From Ruminococcaceae bacterium KH2T8 (lineage in GTDB: Bacteria; Bacillota; Clostridia; Saccharofermentanales; Saccharofermentanaceae), in contig FOIY01000002.1 in assembly GCA_900111435.1 (NCBI GenBank), positions 372,001-436,000 of the forward strand: a stretch of 64,000 nt of DNA. The letters are read 5' to 3'. Position numbers and translations under genes: made by a program. This document shows, piece by piece, positions 35,401 to 45,632 of this stretch (positions are counted from its first letter, which is position 1; every line of letters begins with the position of its first letter). Under the pieces are notes generated by a model. That model searched no databases, was not told where the DNA came from, and saw only the letters and a list, made by a program, of their open reading frames with translations.

Positions 35401-36192
35401 TTATATCATTGAAGCCTTATAATGCCGAAAGATATCTCGGTATGTTTCGGGCGTTATATGCTCTGCCCTTATATCTTCCTTGATACCCATTGACAAAATG
35501 GTCTCTTTTATATCGGGGAAGCTGTTAGTTATCTTCTTACGTCTCTCTCGAAAGCATTTCTCGATGAAATCCTGAAACTCGGGTGAAGGTATTCCCTCTT
35601 CCCTTGTAAGAGTAATTACAGCCGATGTCGTATGAGGCGGCGGAATGAAAGAACTCCTCGGAACGACAAGCTCTTTCTTTATGATTCCGAAGCATGAACA
35701 CATGACTGCTAAAGGTCCATACTGCTTGCTTCCGGGTAATGCCGATATCCTGCTGATAGCAGCCTCTTCAACCATAAATGTCATCTTCTTACACGAAGTA
35801 AGATCAGTCATGAGCTTCATCATGATGGGCGTCATAACGTAATAAGGGATATTACTTACCGCATATTCAAAGCTTTCCGCATCATAGTCATCTAGCTTTA
35901 AGTAATCGCTGCAGATAATATCGATATCCTTACCCTCAAATCGCCTAATAAGATGCTCATTAAGCCTCTTGTCGATCTCGACCGCAGTGATATCAGATCC
36001 CATCTCTACGAACTTATCAGTCAGCGCTCCGAGCCCCGGGCCGATCTCGATTATCTTAGAGCCTTCTGCAGCTCCTGAGAGCCCGACTATATCCGAGATG
36101 ATCTCCTCATCACACAGAAAATTCTGCCCGAAGTTCTTATCGGGCAGAATCTCATGTTCGTTGATATATCTTAAAGTATCTTCTCTGTTCAT
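35401..36192 (-). CDS. rsmA: 16S rRNA (adenine1518/1519-N6) dimethyltransferase
   Basis: KsgA/RsmA dimethylates two adenosines in helix 45 of 16S rRNA late in small-subunit assembly. The 263-residue protein has the family opening NFGQNFL, the SAM motif EIGPGLGALT and the catalytic NIPYYV motif (family NxPY). The ATG at 36192 shares its first base with the purL stop (TGATG). Loss gives kasugamycin resistance in other bacteria. Confidence 0.96.
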   Translation of the reverse strand: MNREDTLRYINEHEILPDKNFGQNFLCDEEIISDIVGLSGAAEGSKIIEIGPGLGALTDKFVEMGSDITAVEIDKRLNEHLIRRFEGKDIDIICSDYLKLDDYDAESFEYAVSNIPYYVMTPIMMKLMTDLTSCKKMTFMVEEAAISRISALPGSKQYGPLAVMCSCFGIIKKELVVPRSSFIPPPHTTSAVITLTREEGIPSPEFQDFIEKCFRERRKKITNSFPDIKETILSMGIKEDIRAEHITPETYRDIFRHYKASMI

Positions 36193-39100
36193 CAGAGGAA
36201 GTAAGCGATACCGGACTCGAATATCTTCTGATCCTTCTCGCCGGGGATATTCTTGCAAAGATCGGGATCGAATCTCTCAGAGTGACCCATCTTACCGAAT
36301 ACACGACCGTCAGGTGAAAGGATACCCTCGATAGCAGCTACGGAACCGTTGGGGTTGAACTCCGTACCGCCTGCAGGTGTACCGAGATCATCTACATAAC
36401 ATGTAGCGATCTGTCCGTTCTTAACGAGCTCATTAAGCTGATCATTGGAGATTACGAACTTACCTTCACCGTGAGAGATCGGGATATTGTAGATCTCGCC
36501 GGGCTTAACGCCTGTGAGCCAAGGGCTGTTATTGGACATGATCCTTGTAGAAACATAGGAGTTCTGGTGACGTCCGATGTTGTTATATGTAAGTGTAGGA
36601 TCATCTGATGAAAGCTCCTTGATATCACCGTAAGGCACGAGACCGAGCTTGATCAAAGACTGGAATCCGTTACAGATACCGAGCATAAGTCCGTCGCGCT
36701 GGAAGAGGAGATCTCTTACAGCCTCAGTTACATACTGATTTCTGAAAGCAGCTGCGAAGAACTTACCTGAACCCTCGGGCTCATCACCTGCGGAGAATCC
36801 GCCGGGAAGCATTACTATATTGCTCTCACCGATCTTCTTTGCGAGTGTCTGAAGAGACTCAGTGATATCCTGCTGGTTTCTGTTCCTGATAACAAATACG
36901 TCAGCCTCACCGCCGGCTCTCTCGAAAGCTCTTGCGGAATCGATCTCACAGTTAGTACCGGGCATTACGGGGATGATGACCTTAGGCTTAGCACCCTTAA
37001 GAACTCCGGAAGCAGCCTTGAATGTCTTATCGGATACAAAAGGTGTGATCGTAAGCGGCATCTTTGCACTCTCAGCGAATGTCGGGAAGATCTTCTCGAG
37101 CTTTCCCTCGAAACGAAGAGCAGCTACGCCGCACTCACAGGAATTCTCGCCATAGAAGAAGTTACCGTAGTTATTTGTGTAACCAAGGTACTTACCACCT
37201 GCCATCTCGACCTTATCAACGGCATTACCGTCATTGCTGATAGCAACGATGATCGTACCGAGGCTTCTACTAAAGAGTTCCTTCTCATCGATCTCGTCAG
37301 AGAAAGTAAAGCCGAGACTGTTACCGAAGCACATCTGAGCTACTCTTGCGGCAACACCTGCGCTTCTTACTACTGCGGCATTCTGAAGCTGACCTCTGGA
37401 CTGAAGCTCCTTAACTGCCTTAACAACGCGGAGGAAGTGCTCCTTCTTATAGTAACCCTTACCGTTTCTTGCAACCTTGATCATGTAGAGCTTCTGGTTG
37501 GGACCTGTAAGTGTAGCCGTGATGAGCTTATCAGCTGTAGTCATACCTACTGCGAAAGATACGAGCGTCGGAGGTACATGGATATCGTTGAATGTACCGG
37601 ACATTGAGTCCTTACCACCGATGGAAGCAGTACCAAAGTCAAGCTGAGCCTGATAAGCACCGAGAAGTGCGCTCAAGGGCTTGCCCCATGCTTCGTTAGA
37701 GCTCATTCTTTCGAAATATTCCTGGAATGTAAGTCTTGCACTAAGAGGATCAACACCCATGCAGAGGAGCTTTAAGAGTGACTCAACAACTGCATGATAA
37801 GAACCTGCATACGGATTCCACTCGGTAAAGTAAGGATCAAAACCGTAAGCCATTACGGAGCAGTTCTTAGTTGTTCCCTTATCAAGAGGGATCTTAGCTG
37901 CCATACCTTCCTCGGGTGATGTCTGATACTTACCGCCGTAAGGCATGATGATGCTCGCTGCACCGATAGTAGAGTCAAATCTCTGACCGAGACCCTTTCT
38001 GGAGCAACCCTCAAGAGTATTGAGAGTCTCTGTAAGGGACTTCTTGAAGTCATGAGGTGTGTATGTAGGAAGGATAGAATCAAGATACTGATCTTCCTCT
38101 GTAGGCTTAACAACTGCGGAAGCAAACTGCTTAGCACCGTTTGTATCGATGAAGGATCTGGGAAGATCAACTATAGTCTTTCCGTTCCAGTTCATCTTCA
38201 TGGAAGGCTCTTCTGTAACCTTAGCGACTACTGTAGCCTCAAGGTTCTCCTTAGCAGCTGCAGCCAAGAACTTATCAAGATCAGCAGGATGAACTACTAC
38301 AGCCATTCTCTCCTGAGACTCGGAGATAGCGATCTCGGTACCGTCAAGGCCCTCATACTTCTTGGGAACGAGATCAAGATCGATCTCAAGTCCGTCAGCG
38401 AGCTCACCTATAGCAACGGAAACACCGCCTGCACCAAAGTCATTACATCTGATGATGAGCTTTGTGACTTCGGGATCTCTGAAGAGTCTCTGAAGCTTAC
38501 GCTCTGTAGGAGGATTACCCTTCTGAACCTCAGCGCCGCATGTGAGAACGGACTTTTCATCGTGTGCCTTGGAGGAACCTGTAGCACCACCGATACCGTC
38601 ACGGCCTGTTCTACCGCCAAGGAGAACAACGATGTCTCCTGCCTGAGGTCTTTCTCTAACGATATTCTCTGCGGGAGCAGCACCAACAACGGCACCGATC
38701 TCCATTCTCTTAGCAACATAACCGGGGTGATAGATCTCATCTACCTGACCTGTAGCAAGACCGATCTGGTTACCGTAAGCACTGTAACCGGCAGCTGCAG
38801 TTCTTACGAGCTTCTTCTGTGAAAGCTTACCCTTAAGAGTAAGGGATACGGGAACCGTAGGATCACCTGCACCTGTTACACGCATTGCCTGATAAACATA
38901 AGATCTTCCGGAAAGGGGATCTCGGATAGCTCCGCCGAGACATGTAGCAGCACCACCGAAAGGCTCGATCTCGGTAGGATGGTTATGTGTCTCGTTCTTG
39001 AACATGAAGATATAATCCTTATCTTCACCGTCAACCTGGATCTTGATCTTGATGGAGCATGCGTTGATCTCCTCTGACTCGTCAAGATCAGCGATCTTAC

Positions 39101-39968
39101 CGTCCTTCTTGAGCTTTCTCATAGCCATCGTAGCGATATCCATGAGGCAGATGTGCTTGCTCGAAAGTCTTTCTCCGTATACGTCTTCTCTTGTGCTGAG
39201 ATAATCGGAATAGGATGCCTTGATGTCATTCGTGAGTTCGTCGTCACCCTCGAACTTAACGTCTGTAAGCTCTGTAAGGAATGTTGTGTGACGGCAGTGG
39301 TCAGACCAGTAAGTATCAAGCACTCTGATCTCTGTTACTGTGGGATTTCTCTTCTGCTCCTTGAAGAAGTCCTGTGTGAACTTGATGTCGGACTCGCTCA
39401 TTGCAAGACCCATATCGCTTCTTAAAGCGTAAAGCGCAGTCTCATCCATATCGATGAAACCTTCGATAGTAGGAACTTCTGTAGGGATATCGTACTTATC
39501 CTCGAGAGTCTCGGGCTTCTCGGCAGATGCCTCTCTTGCCTCAACGGGGTTGATCAGATAACCTGCGATCTTGCTCTTCTGCTCTTCTGTAACAGAACCG
39601 TAGAATGCAACGATCTTTGCAGTCTTAACGATGGGTCTTTCCTTCTGCGTAAGGAACTGTACGCACTGAGCAGCGGAATCAGCTCTCTGATCGTACTGTC
39701 CGGGGAGTGCTTCGATGATAAGGACGTAGCAGCTGTCGCCGAGATCTACGGTCTCATCATAAACGTTATCTACGGGAGGCTCGGAAAAAACAACACTCTT
39801 TGCCTTCTCATATTCTTCATCCGTAATTCCTGATACATCGTATCTGTTGATAACTCTTACGCTTGTAAGCGTAGTGATATCGAGGTCACTTGATACGTCG
39901 TGCAGGATACCTTTTGCTTCAACGGCGTAATCGGGCTTCTTTTCTGACAATACTCTTCGAACTGACAT
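36192..39968 (-). CDS. purL: Phosphoribosylformylglycinamidine synthase (single-chain)
   Basis: A 1258-residue large-type PurL, which converts FGAR and glutamine to FGAM in purine synthesis. The synthetase core with its internal repeat spans most of the chain, and the C-terminal 270 residues form a class I glutaminase with nucleophile Cys in GICNGFQSL and His/Glu in SHGEGKF. Most Bacilli use three separate subunits (PurS, PurL, PurQ); the fused form is common in clostridia and proteobacteria. AAGGGAGA precedes the ATG. A TATAAT lies on the minus strand at 40009-40004. No other pur gene and no purine riboswitch is visible here. Confidence 0.97.
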   Translation of the reverse strand: MSVRRVLSEKKPDYAVEAKGILHDVSSDLDITTLTSVRVINRYDVSGITDEEYEKAKSVVFSEPPVDNVYDETVDLGDSCYVLIIEALPGQYDQRADSAAQCVQFLTQKERPIVKTAKIVAFYGSVTEEQKSKIAGYLINPVEAREASAEKPETLEDKYDIPTEVPTIEGFIDMDETALYALRSDMGLAMSESDIKFTQDFFKEQKRNPTVTEIRVLDTYWSDHCRHTTFLTELTDVKFEGDDELTNDIKASYSDYLSTREDVYGERLSSKHICLMDIATMAMRKLKKDGKIADLDESEEINACSIKIKIQVDGEDKDYIFMFKNETHNHPTEIEPFGGAATCLGGAIRDPLSGRSYVYQAMRVTGAGDPTVPVSLTLKGKLSQKKLVRTAAAGYSAYGNQIGLATGQVDEIYHPGYVAKRMEIGAVVGAAPAENIVRERPQAGDIVVLLGGRTGRDGIGGATGSSKAHDEKSVLTCGAEVQKGNPPTERKLQRLFRDPEVTKLIIRCNDFGAGGVSVAIGELADGLEIDLDLVPKKYEGLDGTEIAISESQERMAVVVHPADLDKFLAAAAKENLEATVVAKVTEEPSMKMNWNGKTIVDLPRSFIDTNGAKQFASAVVKPTEEDQYLDSILPTYTPHDFKKSLTETLNTLEGCSRKGLGQRFDSTIGAASIIMPYGGKYQTSPEEGMAAKIPLDKGTTKNCSVMAYGFDPYFTEWNPYAGSYHAVVESLLKLLCMGVDPLSARLTFQEYFERMSSNEAWGKPLSALLGAYQAQLDFGTASIGGKDSMSGTFNDIHVPPTLVSFAVGMTTADKLITATLTGPNQKLYMIKVARNGKGYYKKEHFLRVVKAVKELQSRGQLQNAAVVRSAGVAARVAQMCFGNSLGFTFSDEIDEKELFSRSLGTIIVAISNDGNAVDKVEMAGGKYLGYTNNYGNFFYGENSCECGVAALRFEGKLEKIFPTFAESAKMPLTITPFVSDKTFKAASGVLKGAKPKVIIPVMPGTNCEIDSARAFERAGGEADVFVIRNRNQQDITESLQTLAKKIGESNIVMLPGGFSAGDEPEGSGKFFAAAFRNQYVTEAVRDLLFQRDGLMLGICNGFQSLIKLGLVPYGDIKELSSDDPTLTYNNIGRHQNSYVSTRIMSNNSPWLTGVKPGEIYNIPISHGEGKFVISNDQLNELVKNGQIATCYVDDLGTPAGGTEFNPNGSVAAIEGILSPDGRVFGKMGHSERFDPDLCKNIPGEKDQKIFESGIAYFL

Positions 39969-40003
39969 GGAGATTCTCCCTTTTTATTAATATATACGCA
40001 AAG

Positions 40004-40009
40004 ATTATA
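40004..40009 (-). promoter_or_regulatory. Likely purL -10 element
   Basis: A perfect TATAAT on the minus strand, 36 bases upstream of purL, preceded by TG. The -35 is unclear. The remaining 180 bases to the divergent lipoprotein gene hold no evident riboswitch. Confidence 0.4.
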
Positions 40010-40188
40010 CACTAATCAGTATTAAATTTCGTATGTGATATGCCCAAAAAGATAGCTATTTAAGAGAGTAAGTTCTCTAATTCACCATTACATTTAGTCG
40101 GGTTTCCAATTTTCAATAAAAATCTTTTTGAAAAATGCAACTACCGGAAATTCTATATCGTCCTATTTTTAGGAATAGGAGGTGAACA

Positions 40189-42648
40189 ATGAAAAAGTTT
40201 AAAGTCATTTTCTCAAGCACTATGGCACTGGTCATGATCTTACCTGCAGTTTCCGTAACGTCCTGCGGAAAGAAGAATGAGGATCAGATTGCCAAAGACA
40301 GTCCCTGGTACAGCCTTCAAAGACATGATATCTGTCAAAACTATGCCGAAGAAACGAATTATTACGAGACGCAGTTTGCCGGATACAGCGACGATAAGCT
40401 CTATTATCTTACAACCGGTCAATTTATCATTCCCGATGATGTTGATTATGCTACGCTGGATCTGAATGATTATAACTTTGCCATGCTCGATGTTTATGAC
40501 ATTGAAGGTAGTCTTATCAAGTCGATAGATATTGAAAAAGATATTGATATTACACCGTTTCTTCCCGAAAATCAGACATGTCCAAACGGCATTGATATCT
40601 GGAATATGAAAGCTCGTTTTGAAGACGGAAAGATGAAATGTATCGTAGATGCTCTGCTCTTCCCTTCATGGCAGACCAATAAGTACTACGTTACGTATGA
40701 TATCGACAGTGAGACAGTAGAATCTATTGAACTCGCTATAGAATTTGCAGATGACGTACGTGTAGGTGACGTCTCTGTGGGATACAGTAATAACGGATCT
40801 TACGGTTTTGAAGGTTATACCATAGATACTTATACGACTCATACGACTTATGCTCCCGTAGTTATTTCCGTTACTACACCTGACGGAGTAAATACTGATT
40901 ATGATGTCAGTCAGTTGCTGCCGAATCTTGTCACTTCCGAAGCCTCTGATTTTATTTATCTCGGTGAAGGAAAAGCATTGGTAGGTTTTCTTGCAGGAAA
41001 CAGGATCGATAAGTATTACTACACTATGGAACTTGATTCGGGAGCACTTACTCCATACGAAGAAGATACAACATGGTTCTGTAATTACTTCAGTTATTGC
41101 AATGTAACCTATATCGACGGTACCGGTTATGTCCTTACGGATTGTAACGGAATCAAGAAACTTGATTTTGAGACTAAGGAAATCGCAGAGATATTTTCTT
41201 ATGATTCATGTAATATCAATCGATTTGATACCAGGGATCTTTCAGTAATATCGATCACAGACGATCAGATACTGCTTACAGGTGTATTTACCTTCTATGA
41301 CGGAGCCGGAGAAGCAAATACCAGAGTAAGTTTCTACGATCTTCAAAGACAGGATACTAACCCTAATGCCGGAAAGACTATGATCAAGGCTGCGACACTG
41401 ACGGAATTTGATTACACATTCTGTGAAGCTGTATGCAACTTTAATGAAACCGATGAAGACAGCTATATTGTCTTAGACAGCAGTTACTCAATGATGCAGA
41501 TGTACCTTGAAGGTAAGATCAGATCTTATACTGACGGTTTTGCTACTGACGGCCTCGAAGAGCAGACTGAACTTTCTAATCAACTGTCTATCGACCTTTT
41601 GTCCGGTGACGGTCCCGATATCATATTGGACGGCGCATCTTACTATCAGCTCAACAGTGACGATCTTCTCTTGGATCTGTCGTCTGAAATGAATTTCGAC
41701 GGACTATTCACCAATGTTATCGACTCAGCAAAGGTTAACGGAAAGCTTTACCAATTACCGCTGACAATAGGAATTAACGGAATAATAACTCATGCATCTG
41801 AAGTTGATAACGGTCAGTGTGGATTTACTTTCGATCAATACCTTGAGTTTGTTAACGGACCTTGTAACGGAACAGATCCCGTCGACATGGGCCAAATTGA
41901 GTTCTTTATTACTGCCCTCAGTGCCATGAACGGAGATTTCTCGGATGGTAATTCAATAAATTACGATAATGATGAATTCCGTTCTTTAGCACAATATGTT
42001 AACGAGCATGTATTTGATCCCGTAGTTGCACCTGAAGACGAGATCGTTGAATACTATGATTTTTCGATAAATTCGCTTCCTCCTGTAGGTGAATATAAAG
42101 AAGATATCTCTTTCGGTTCTTTGATCGGTGATTACTATAATAATGATTTCGCTGATATCACAATACTCGGAATACCGTCATCAGACGGCAGAGGCCCCAT
42201 GATAACAGTCAGCTCATCTATCGCCGTATCTTCAAAGACCGAACATAAAGATGCATGTATAAGATTTGCTCAAACACTGCTGTCAGATGAGGTTCAGAAC
42301 AGTTACGGAACTCTTTCTTCCTCAATTCCGATTCAGATAGCATCATTTGAATCTTCAGCAAATACACTGCTCGGCGAGATCAATAATTTCATCAGCAAAA
42401 ATCTGGAGATGGCATCGGTATACGGTTTTGTTGATCCGAACCTTCCCTCGGAAGAGATCCCTGCATCGGTTATTGATGATTTCGAATCGGTTATTAACTC
42501 GTGTTCTCAGGTCGCATCTCTTGATCCCGAGATAATGATAATCGTCAAAGAAGAGATGCCGGCTTACTTCACCGGACAAAAAGAGCTGGATGATGTAATA
42601 GGATTAATAAATAACAGAGTATCAACATTTATAAACGAAAGAGGATAA
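40189..42648 (+). CDS. Large lipoprotein with solute-binding-like C-terminal domain
   Basis: An 819-residue exported lipoprotein: signal peptide with lipobox VTSC, Cys at 26. Residues 50-400 form repeated beta-rich segments resembling a beta-propeller (recurrent LVGF, VTYIDGTGYVLTD, ILLTGVFTFY-type lines). The C-terminal 400 residues look like an extracellular solute-binding protein: GDGPDIILDGASYYQ, KLYQLPLTIGINGI, and late IRFAQTLLS are typical of family 1 sugar-binding proteins. No ABC permease genes are adjacent, so it is an orphan. AGGAGGTGA precedes the ATG. Transport, sensing or surface attachment all remain possible. Confidence 0.8.
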   Translation: MKKFKVIFSSTMALVMILPAVSVTSCGKKNEDQIAKDSPWYSLQRHDICQNYAEETNYYETQFAGYSDDKLYYLTTGQFIIPDDVDYATLDLNDYNFAMLDVYDIEGSLIKSIDIEKDIDITPFLPENQTCPNGIDIWNMKARFEDGKMKCIVDALLFPSWQTNKYYVTYDIDSETVESIELAIEFADDVRVGDVSVGYSNNGSYGFEGYTIDTYTTHTTYAPVVISVTTPDGVNTDYDVSQLLPNLVTSEASDFIYLGEGKALVGFLAGNRIDKYYYTMELDSGALTPYEEDTTWFCNYFSYCNVTYIDGTGYVLTDCNGIKKLDFETKEIAEIFSYDSCNINRFDTRDLSVISITDDQILLTGVFTFYDGAGEANTRVSFYDLQRQDTNPNAGKTMIKAATLTEFDYTFCEAVCNFNETDEDSYIVLDSSYSMMQMYLEGKIRSYTDGFATDGLEEQTELSNQLSIDLLSGDGPDIILDGASYYQLNSDDLLLDLSSEMNFDGLFTNVIDSAKVNGKLYQLPLTIGINGIITHASEVDNGQCGFTFDQYLEFVNGPCNGTDPVDMGQIEFFITALSAMNGDFSDGNSINYDNDEFRSLAQYVNEHVFDPVVAPEDEIVEYYDFSINSLPPVGEYKEDISFGSLIGDYYNNDFADITILGIPSSDGRGPMITVSSSIAVSSKTEHKDACIRFAQTLLSDEVQNSYGTLSSSIPIQIASFESSANTLLGEINNFISKNLEMASVYGFVDPNLPSEEIPASVIDDFESVINSCSQVASLDPEIMIIVKEEMPAYFTGQKELDDVIGLINNRVSTFINERG

Positions 42649-42652
42649 AAGC

Positions 42653-42695
42653 AAAGCCCTCCGCACCACTTAAGGTTCGGAGGGTTTTATTTTTT
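42653..42695. terminator. Terminator between lipoprotein gene and htpG
   Basis: CCCTCCG (42657-42663) pairs with CGGAGGG (42678-42684), with A-rich 5' and TTTTATTTTTT 3' flanks; the AAAA tract allows it to act on the minus strand too, downstream of htpG. Confidence 0.82.
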
Positions 42696-42715
42696 CTTTA
42701 TCTCTGAAGATTGAA

Positions 42716-44644
42716 TTACTTATCGAGCATATTACCGAGAAGCTCGGAGTTATATGCGAGGAATCTCTGAAGTCCTTCGGAATCCAAAGATCCGTGAGCG
42801 AGCCTAGCCTGATCATAGATATGCTGAGCAAGTCTCTTGGCTTCATCATCCTTTGTTCCCATCTCCTTCATAGCTGTAAGCTTTGAGATTACGGGGCTGT
42901 CGGTATTTACGATGAATTCCTGGATCAGAGGGAACATCTCATCGAGTTTAGCGTAGGGATCTTCTCCGTCCTTTGCAGTCATCCTTGCAAACTGCTCATA
43001 CTGCTTTCTCATCTCCTGCATACGTCTGTTCTCTTCAGACTCGCGGATGAGAGCGGGCATTGAAGTCTTACCCATCGCTTTCGCATATACCGTGAGCTTA
43101 TCGTCACCTACGGATGCTCGGAAGAATTCACGGAGCTTCTTCATCGTCTCTTCGTCGGAATCCTCACCGGAGATCTCCGAATCGACTCTCTTGAACTTGA
43201 TATCCTGATACTTAAACTCGAGGAAAGAGATGAAATTATTGTCGATCTCCTCATCAAGGATAATGACTTCATAACCTTCATTCTTAGCCATGGAGATATA
43301 AGCAGCCTGAGCAGTAGCATCAGTTGTATATCTTACCTGCTTCTTCTCCTTGGTAAGCTCTTCCATCGTAAGGAACTTGCCTTCAGTTGTCTTAAATAGG
43401 CAGATATCCTTGACCTTCTCGTAGAACTTCTCTTCCTTCATCATGCCGTACTTAACGAATACGGAGATATCAGACCAGTACTTCTCGTAAGACTCTCTTT
43501 CCTTCTTGAAGAGTTCATTAAGCTTATCAGATACCTTCTTAACGATATGACCTGAGAGCTTCTTTACATATTCATCCTGCTGAAGAGCAGATCTTGATAC
43601 GTTAAGAGGCAGATCAGAGCAGTCAAGGCAGCCCTGAAGAAGGAAAAGGAAATCAGGAATGATCTCCTCAATGTTATCGGCTACAAATACCTGGTGATTA
43701 TAGATCTTGATCCTGCCTTCAAGTGACTGGTAGACATTATCAGTCTTCGGGAAATAAAGGATTCCCTGAAGAGTGAAAGGATAATCCATATTGAGGTGGA
43801 TCCAGAAAAGGGGATCCTTACCGTCATTGAATACAGAATGATAGAACTGCTTATACTCGTCATCCGTGCATTCGGAAGGCTTTTTGATCCAAAGAGGCGC
43901 CTTGTCGTTCAAAGGTACGTAGCTTACATCCTTTATCTCATAGGTCTCACCCTTCTCTTCCGCTTCCTTCTTGCGCTTTTCCTCAGACTCCATATGAAGT
44001 CTGTCTGCTTTCTTATCAATGAAATAAAGATCCGAAGGAATGAATGCACAGTACTTACGAAGAGTCATGCGAAGAGTAGCAGAATCAAAGATCTTGGCAG
44101 CTTCCTCGGAGAGCTTTAAGGTGATCGCAGTACCTCTTTCCTTACGATCGGATTCGGAGATCTCATACTCCATACCGTCATTAGAAGACCAGCGAACAGA
44201 CTCCTCGCTTTCAACAAAGCTCTTTGTGTCGATAGTAACTTCATCAGCTACCATAAAAGCAGAATAGAATCCGAGTCCGAAGTGACCGATGATGCCGGAC
44301 TTATCCGTTGACTGCTCCTGATACTTGGTAACAAAGTCCATTGCGCCGGAGAAAGCGATCTGATTGATGTATTTCTCAACTTCCTCGGCGGACATACCGA
44401 TACCGTTGTCCTCAAATATAATGGTCTTCTCATCATCGTCATAGATTACGTTGATGCGGAAATCCTGATCGAGGTCACCGTCTGCCTTACCAAGCTCAAT
44501 GAGCCTTCTGTACTTAGCGATAGCATCAGCACAGTTTGAGACAAGCTCTCTCATAAAGATGTCCTGATCCGAGTACAGCCACTGCCTGATTATCGGGAAG
44601 ATATTTTCGGTAGTAACCGATACCTGACCTTTTTTCGAATCCAT
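42716..44644 (-). CDS. htpG: Chaperone HtpG (bacterial Hsp90)
   Basis: A 642-residue ATP-dependent chaperone. The GHKL ATPase domain is at the N-terminus, with ELVSNCADA (the metal and ATP Asn/Asp helix) and DNGIGM, followed by the middle and C-terminal dimerisation domains. The length is typical. It starts 5 nt after the aminotransferase stop, so the two are co-transcribed. No CIRCE element (TTAGCACTC inverted repeat) is seen upstream of the pair. Confidence 0.96.
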   Translation of the reverse strand: MDSKKGQVSVTTENIFPIIRQWLYSDQDIFMRELVSNCADAIAKYRRLIELGKADGDLDQDFRINVIYDDDEKTIIFEDNGIGMSAEEVEKYINQIAFSGAMDFVTKYQEQSTDKSGIIGHFGLGFYSAFMVADEVTIDTKSFVESEESVRWSSNDGMEYEISESDRKERGTAITLKLSEEAAKIFDSATLRMTLRKYCAFIPSDLYFIDKKADRLHMESEEKRKKEAEEKGETYEIKDVSYVPLNDKAPLWIKKPSECTDDEYKQFYHSVFNDGKDPLFWIHLNMDYPFTLQGILYFPKTDNVYQSLEGRIKIYNHQVFVADNIEEIIPDFLFLLQGCLDCSDLPLNVSRSALQQDEYVKKLSGHIVKKVSDKLNELFKKERESYEKYWSDISVFVKYGMMKEEKFYEKVKDICLFKTTEGKFLTMEELTKEKKQVRYTTDATAQAAYISMAKNEGYEVIILDEEIDNNFISFLEFKYQDIKFKRVDSEISGEDSDEETMKKLREFFRASVGDDKLTVYAKAMGKTSMPALIRESEENRRMQEMRKQYEQFARMTAKDGEDPYAKLDEMFPLIQEFIVNTDSPVISKLTAMKEMGTKDDEAKRLAQHIYDQARLAHGSLDSEGLQRFLAYNSELLGNMLDK

Positions 44645-44649
44645 TTATA

Positions 44650-45495
44650 TTACCTTCTTTCGTTTATATATTTGCTGATCTGGTCGATATAGCATCTCGA
44701 GATGTTCTTTATGAGCGGATCATTAGCCGAATCAAAAGTAACATCATCGACAGATGCGATAGGAAGGATATCAAAAGGAGTGCTCGATACGAAGAGCGAT
44801 GCACCCTTTGTCTCCTTTAATTCTTCAAGCGAAAAAGTATCGATTACGAGCTCGCCGCCTGCCTGCTGCATAGAAGACATAACGCGATTCCTGGTGATAC
44901 CGAGAAGTATCTTACTATCGGGAGCCGAATAAACCTTATTGCCGATAACAACAAAGAGATTGGACTTTGAGCCCTCATAGAGTTTGTCATTGCTGTCAGC
45001 GAGAACAAGCTCGTAAGCACCGCTCTTAGCGAAAGCATCCGCTACGGCCTTCTTGTAGTCGCCTCTGAACACCTTGATATTGGGATCTACTCTGTCCCAC
45101 TTAAGAAGCGATGAATTGATTCCCTTTTCAAAATGCTCCTTAGAAGGGATATTCGCCTCACAGATATGAATGAGGATATGCTCCTTTGTAAGGACGATCC
45201 TAAGATTACCTTCCTTGAAATCAGGATACTGCTCTCTTAAGAAACCGTATGACGTCTTCTCGATGAGCGCGGGATCTACGGGGAAATCCTCGATACCTTT
45301 GACCGACTTTGCAAGTCTGGCCAGATGATCTTCAAGATAAAGAAGGACACCTTCCTTGATCCTGACCGTCTCATAATAGGTAACGGAATCAGTAGGTTTT
45401 AAGAGTTCACTTTCGATATCCGAACCTTTTTCGATGATCTTTCCGTCATAGTAATAAACGCCGCCGACAGGGCTTTCGAGCAACGGATAAGCCAT
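44650..45495 (-). CDS. Class IV PLP aminotransferase
   Basis: A 281-residue fold-type IV PLP enzyme, the group that includes branched-chain aminotransferase, D-amino acid transaminase and aminodeoxychorismate lyase. The motif LYEGSKSNLFVV matches the family EGxxSN cofactor motif, and a lysine in RGDYKKA is the Schiff-base candidate. The member type cannot be decided from sequence by eye. It has an unusual partner in htpG, 5 nt downstream. Confidence 0.82.
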   Translation of the reverse strand: MAYPLLESPVGGVYYYDGKIIEKGSDIESELLKPTDSVTYYETVRIKEGVLLYLEDHLARLAKSVKGIEDFPVDPALIEKTSYGFLREQYPDFKEGNLRIVLTKEHILIHICEANIPSKEHFEKGINSSLLKWDRVDPNIKVFRGDYKKAVADAFAKSGAYELVLADSNDKLYEGSKSNLFVVIGNKVYSAPDSKILLGITRNRVMSSMQQAGGELVIDTFSLEELKETKGASLFVSSTPFDILPIASVDDVTFDSANDPLIKNISRCYIDQISKYINERR

Positions 45496-45582
45496 AGTGC
45501 ATCACCTCTAGTCATTATTCAACTAAGAATTGTACTATTTAATCGGATAATATTCAAAACAAGATACATTTGTATTAAAAAA

Positions 45583-45604
45583 ACGCCCCGAATACTCGGG
45601 ACGT
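45583..45604 (-). terminator. Terminator of the first acidic lipoprotein gene
   Basis: On the minus strand TCGGGACGT/ACGCCCCGA forms a stem of nine positions with one mismatch around a four-base loop, followed by a long T run. It resembles the hairpin at 46348. Confidence 0.85.
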
Positions 45605-45632
45605 CCTGATGATCACGATATTTAAGTCTCGA

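Noticed and set aside
38052-38822. 256-codon plus-strand frame opposite purL
   Set aside because: Lies wholly within the purL synthetase core and has no family resemblance.
39969-40188. Purine riboswitch upstream of purL
   Set aside because: No conserved three-way junction or loop sequences are visible.
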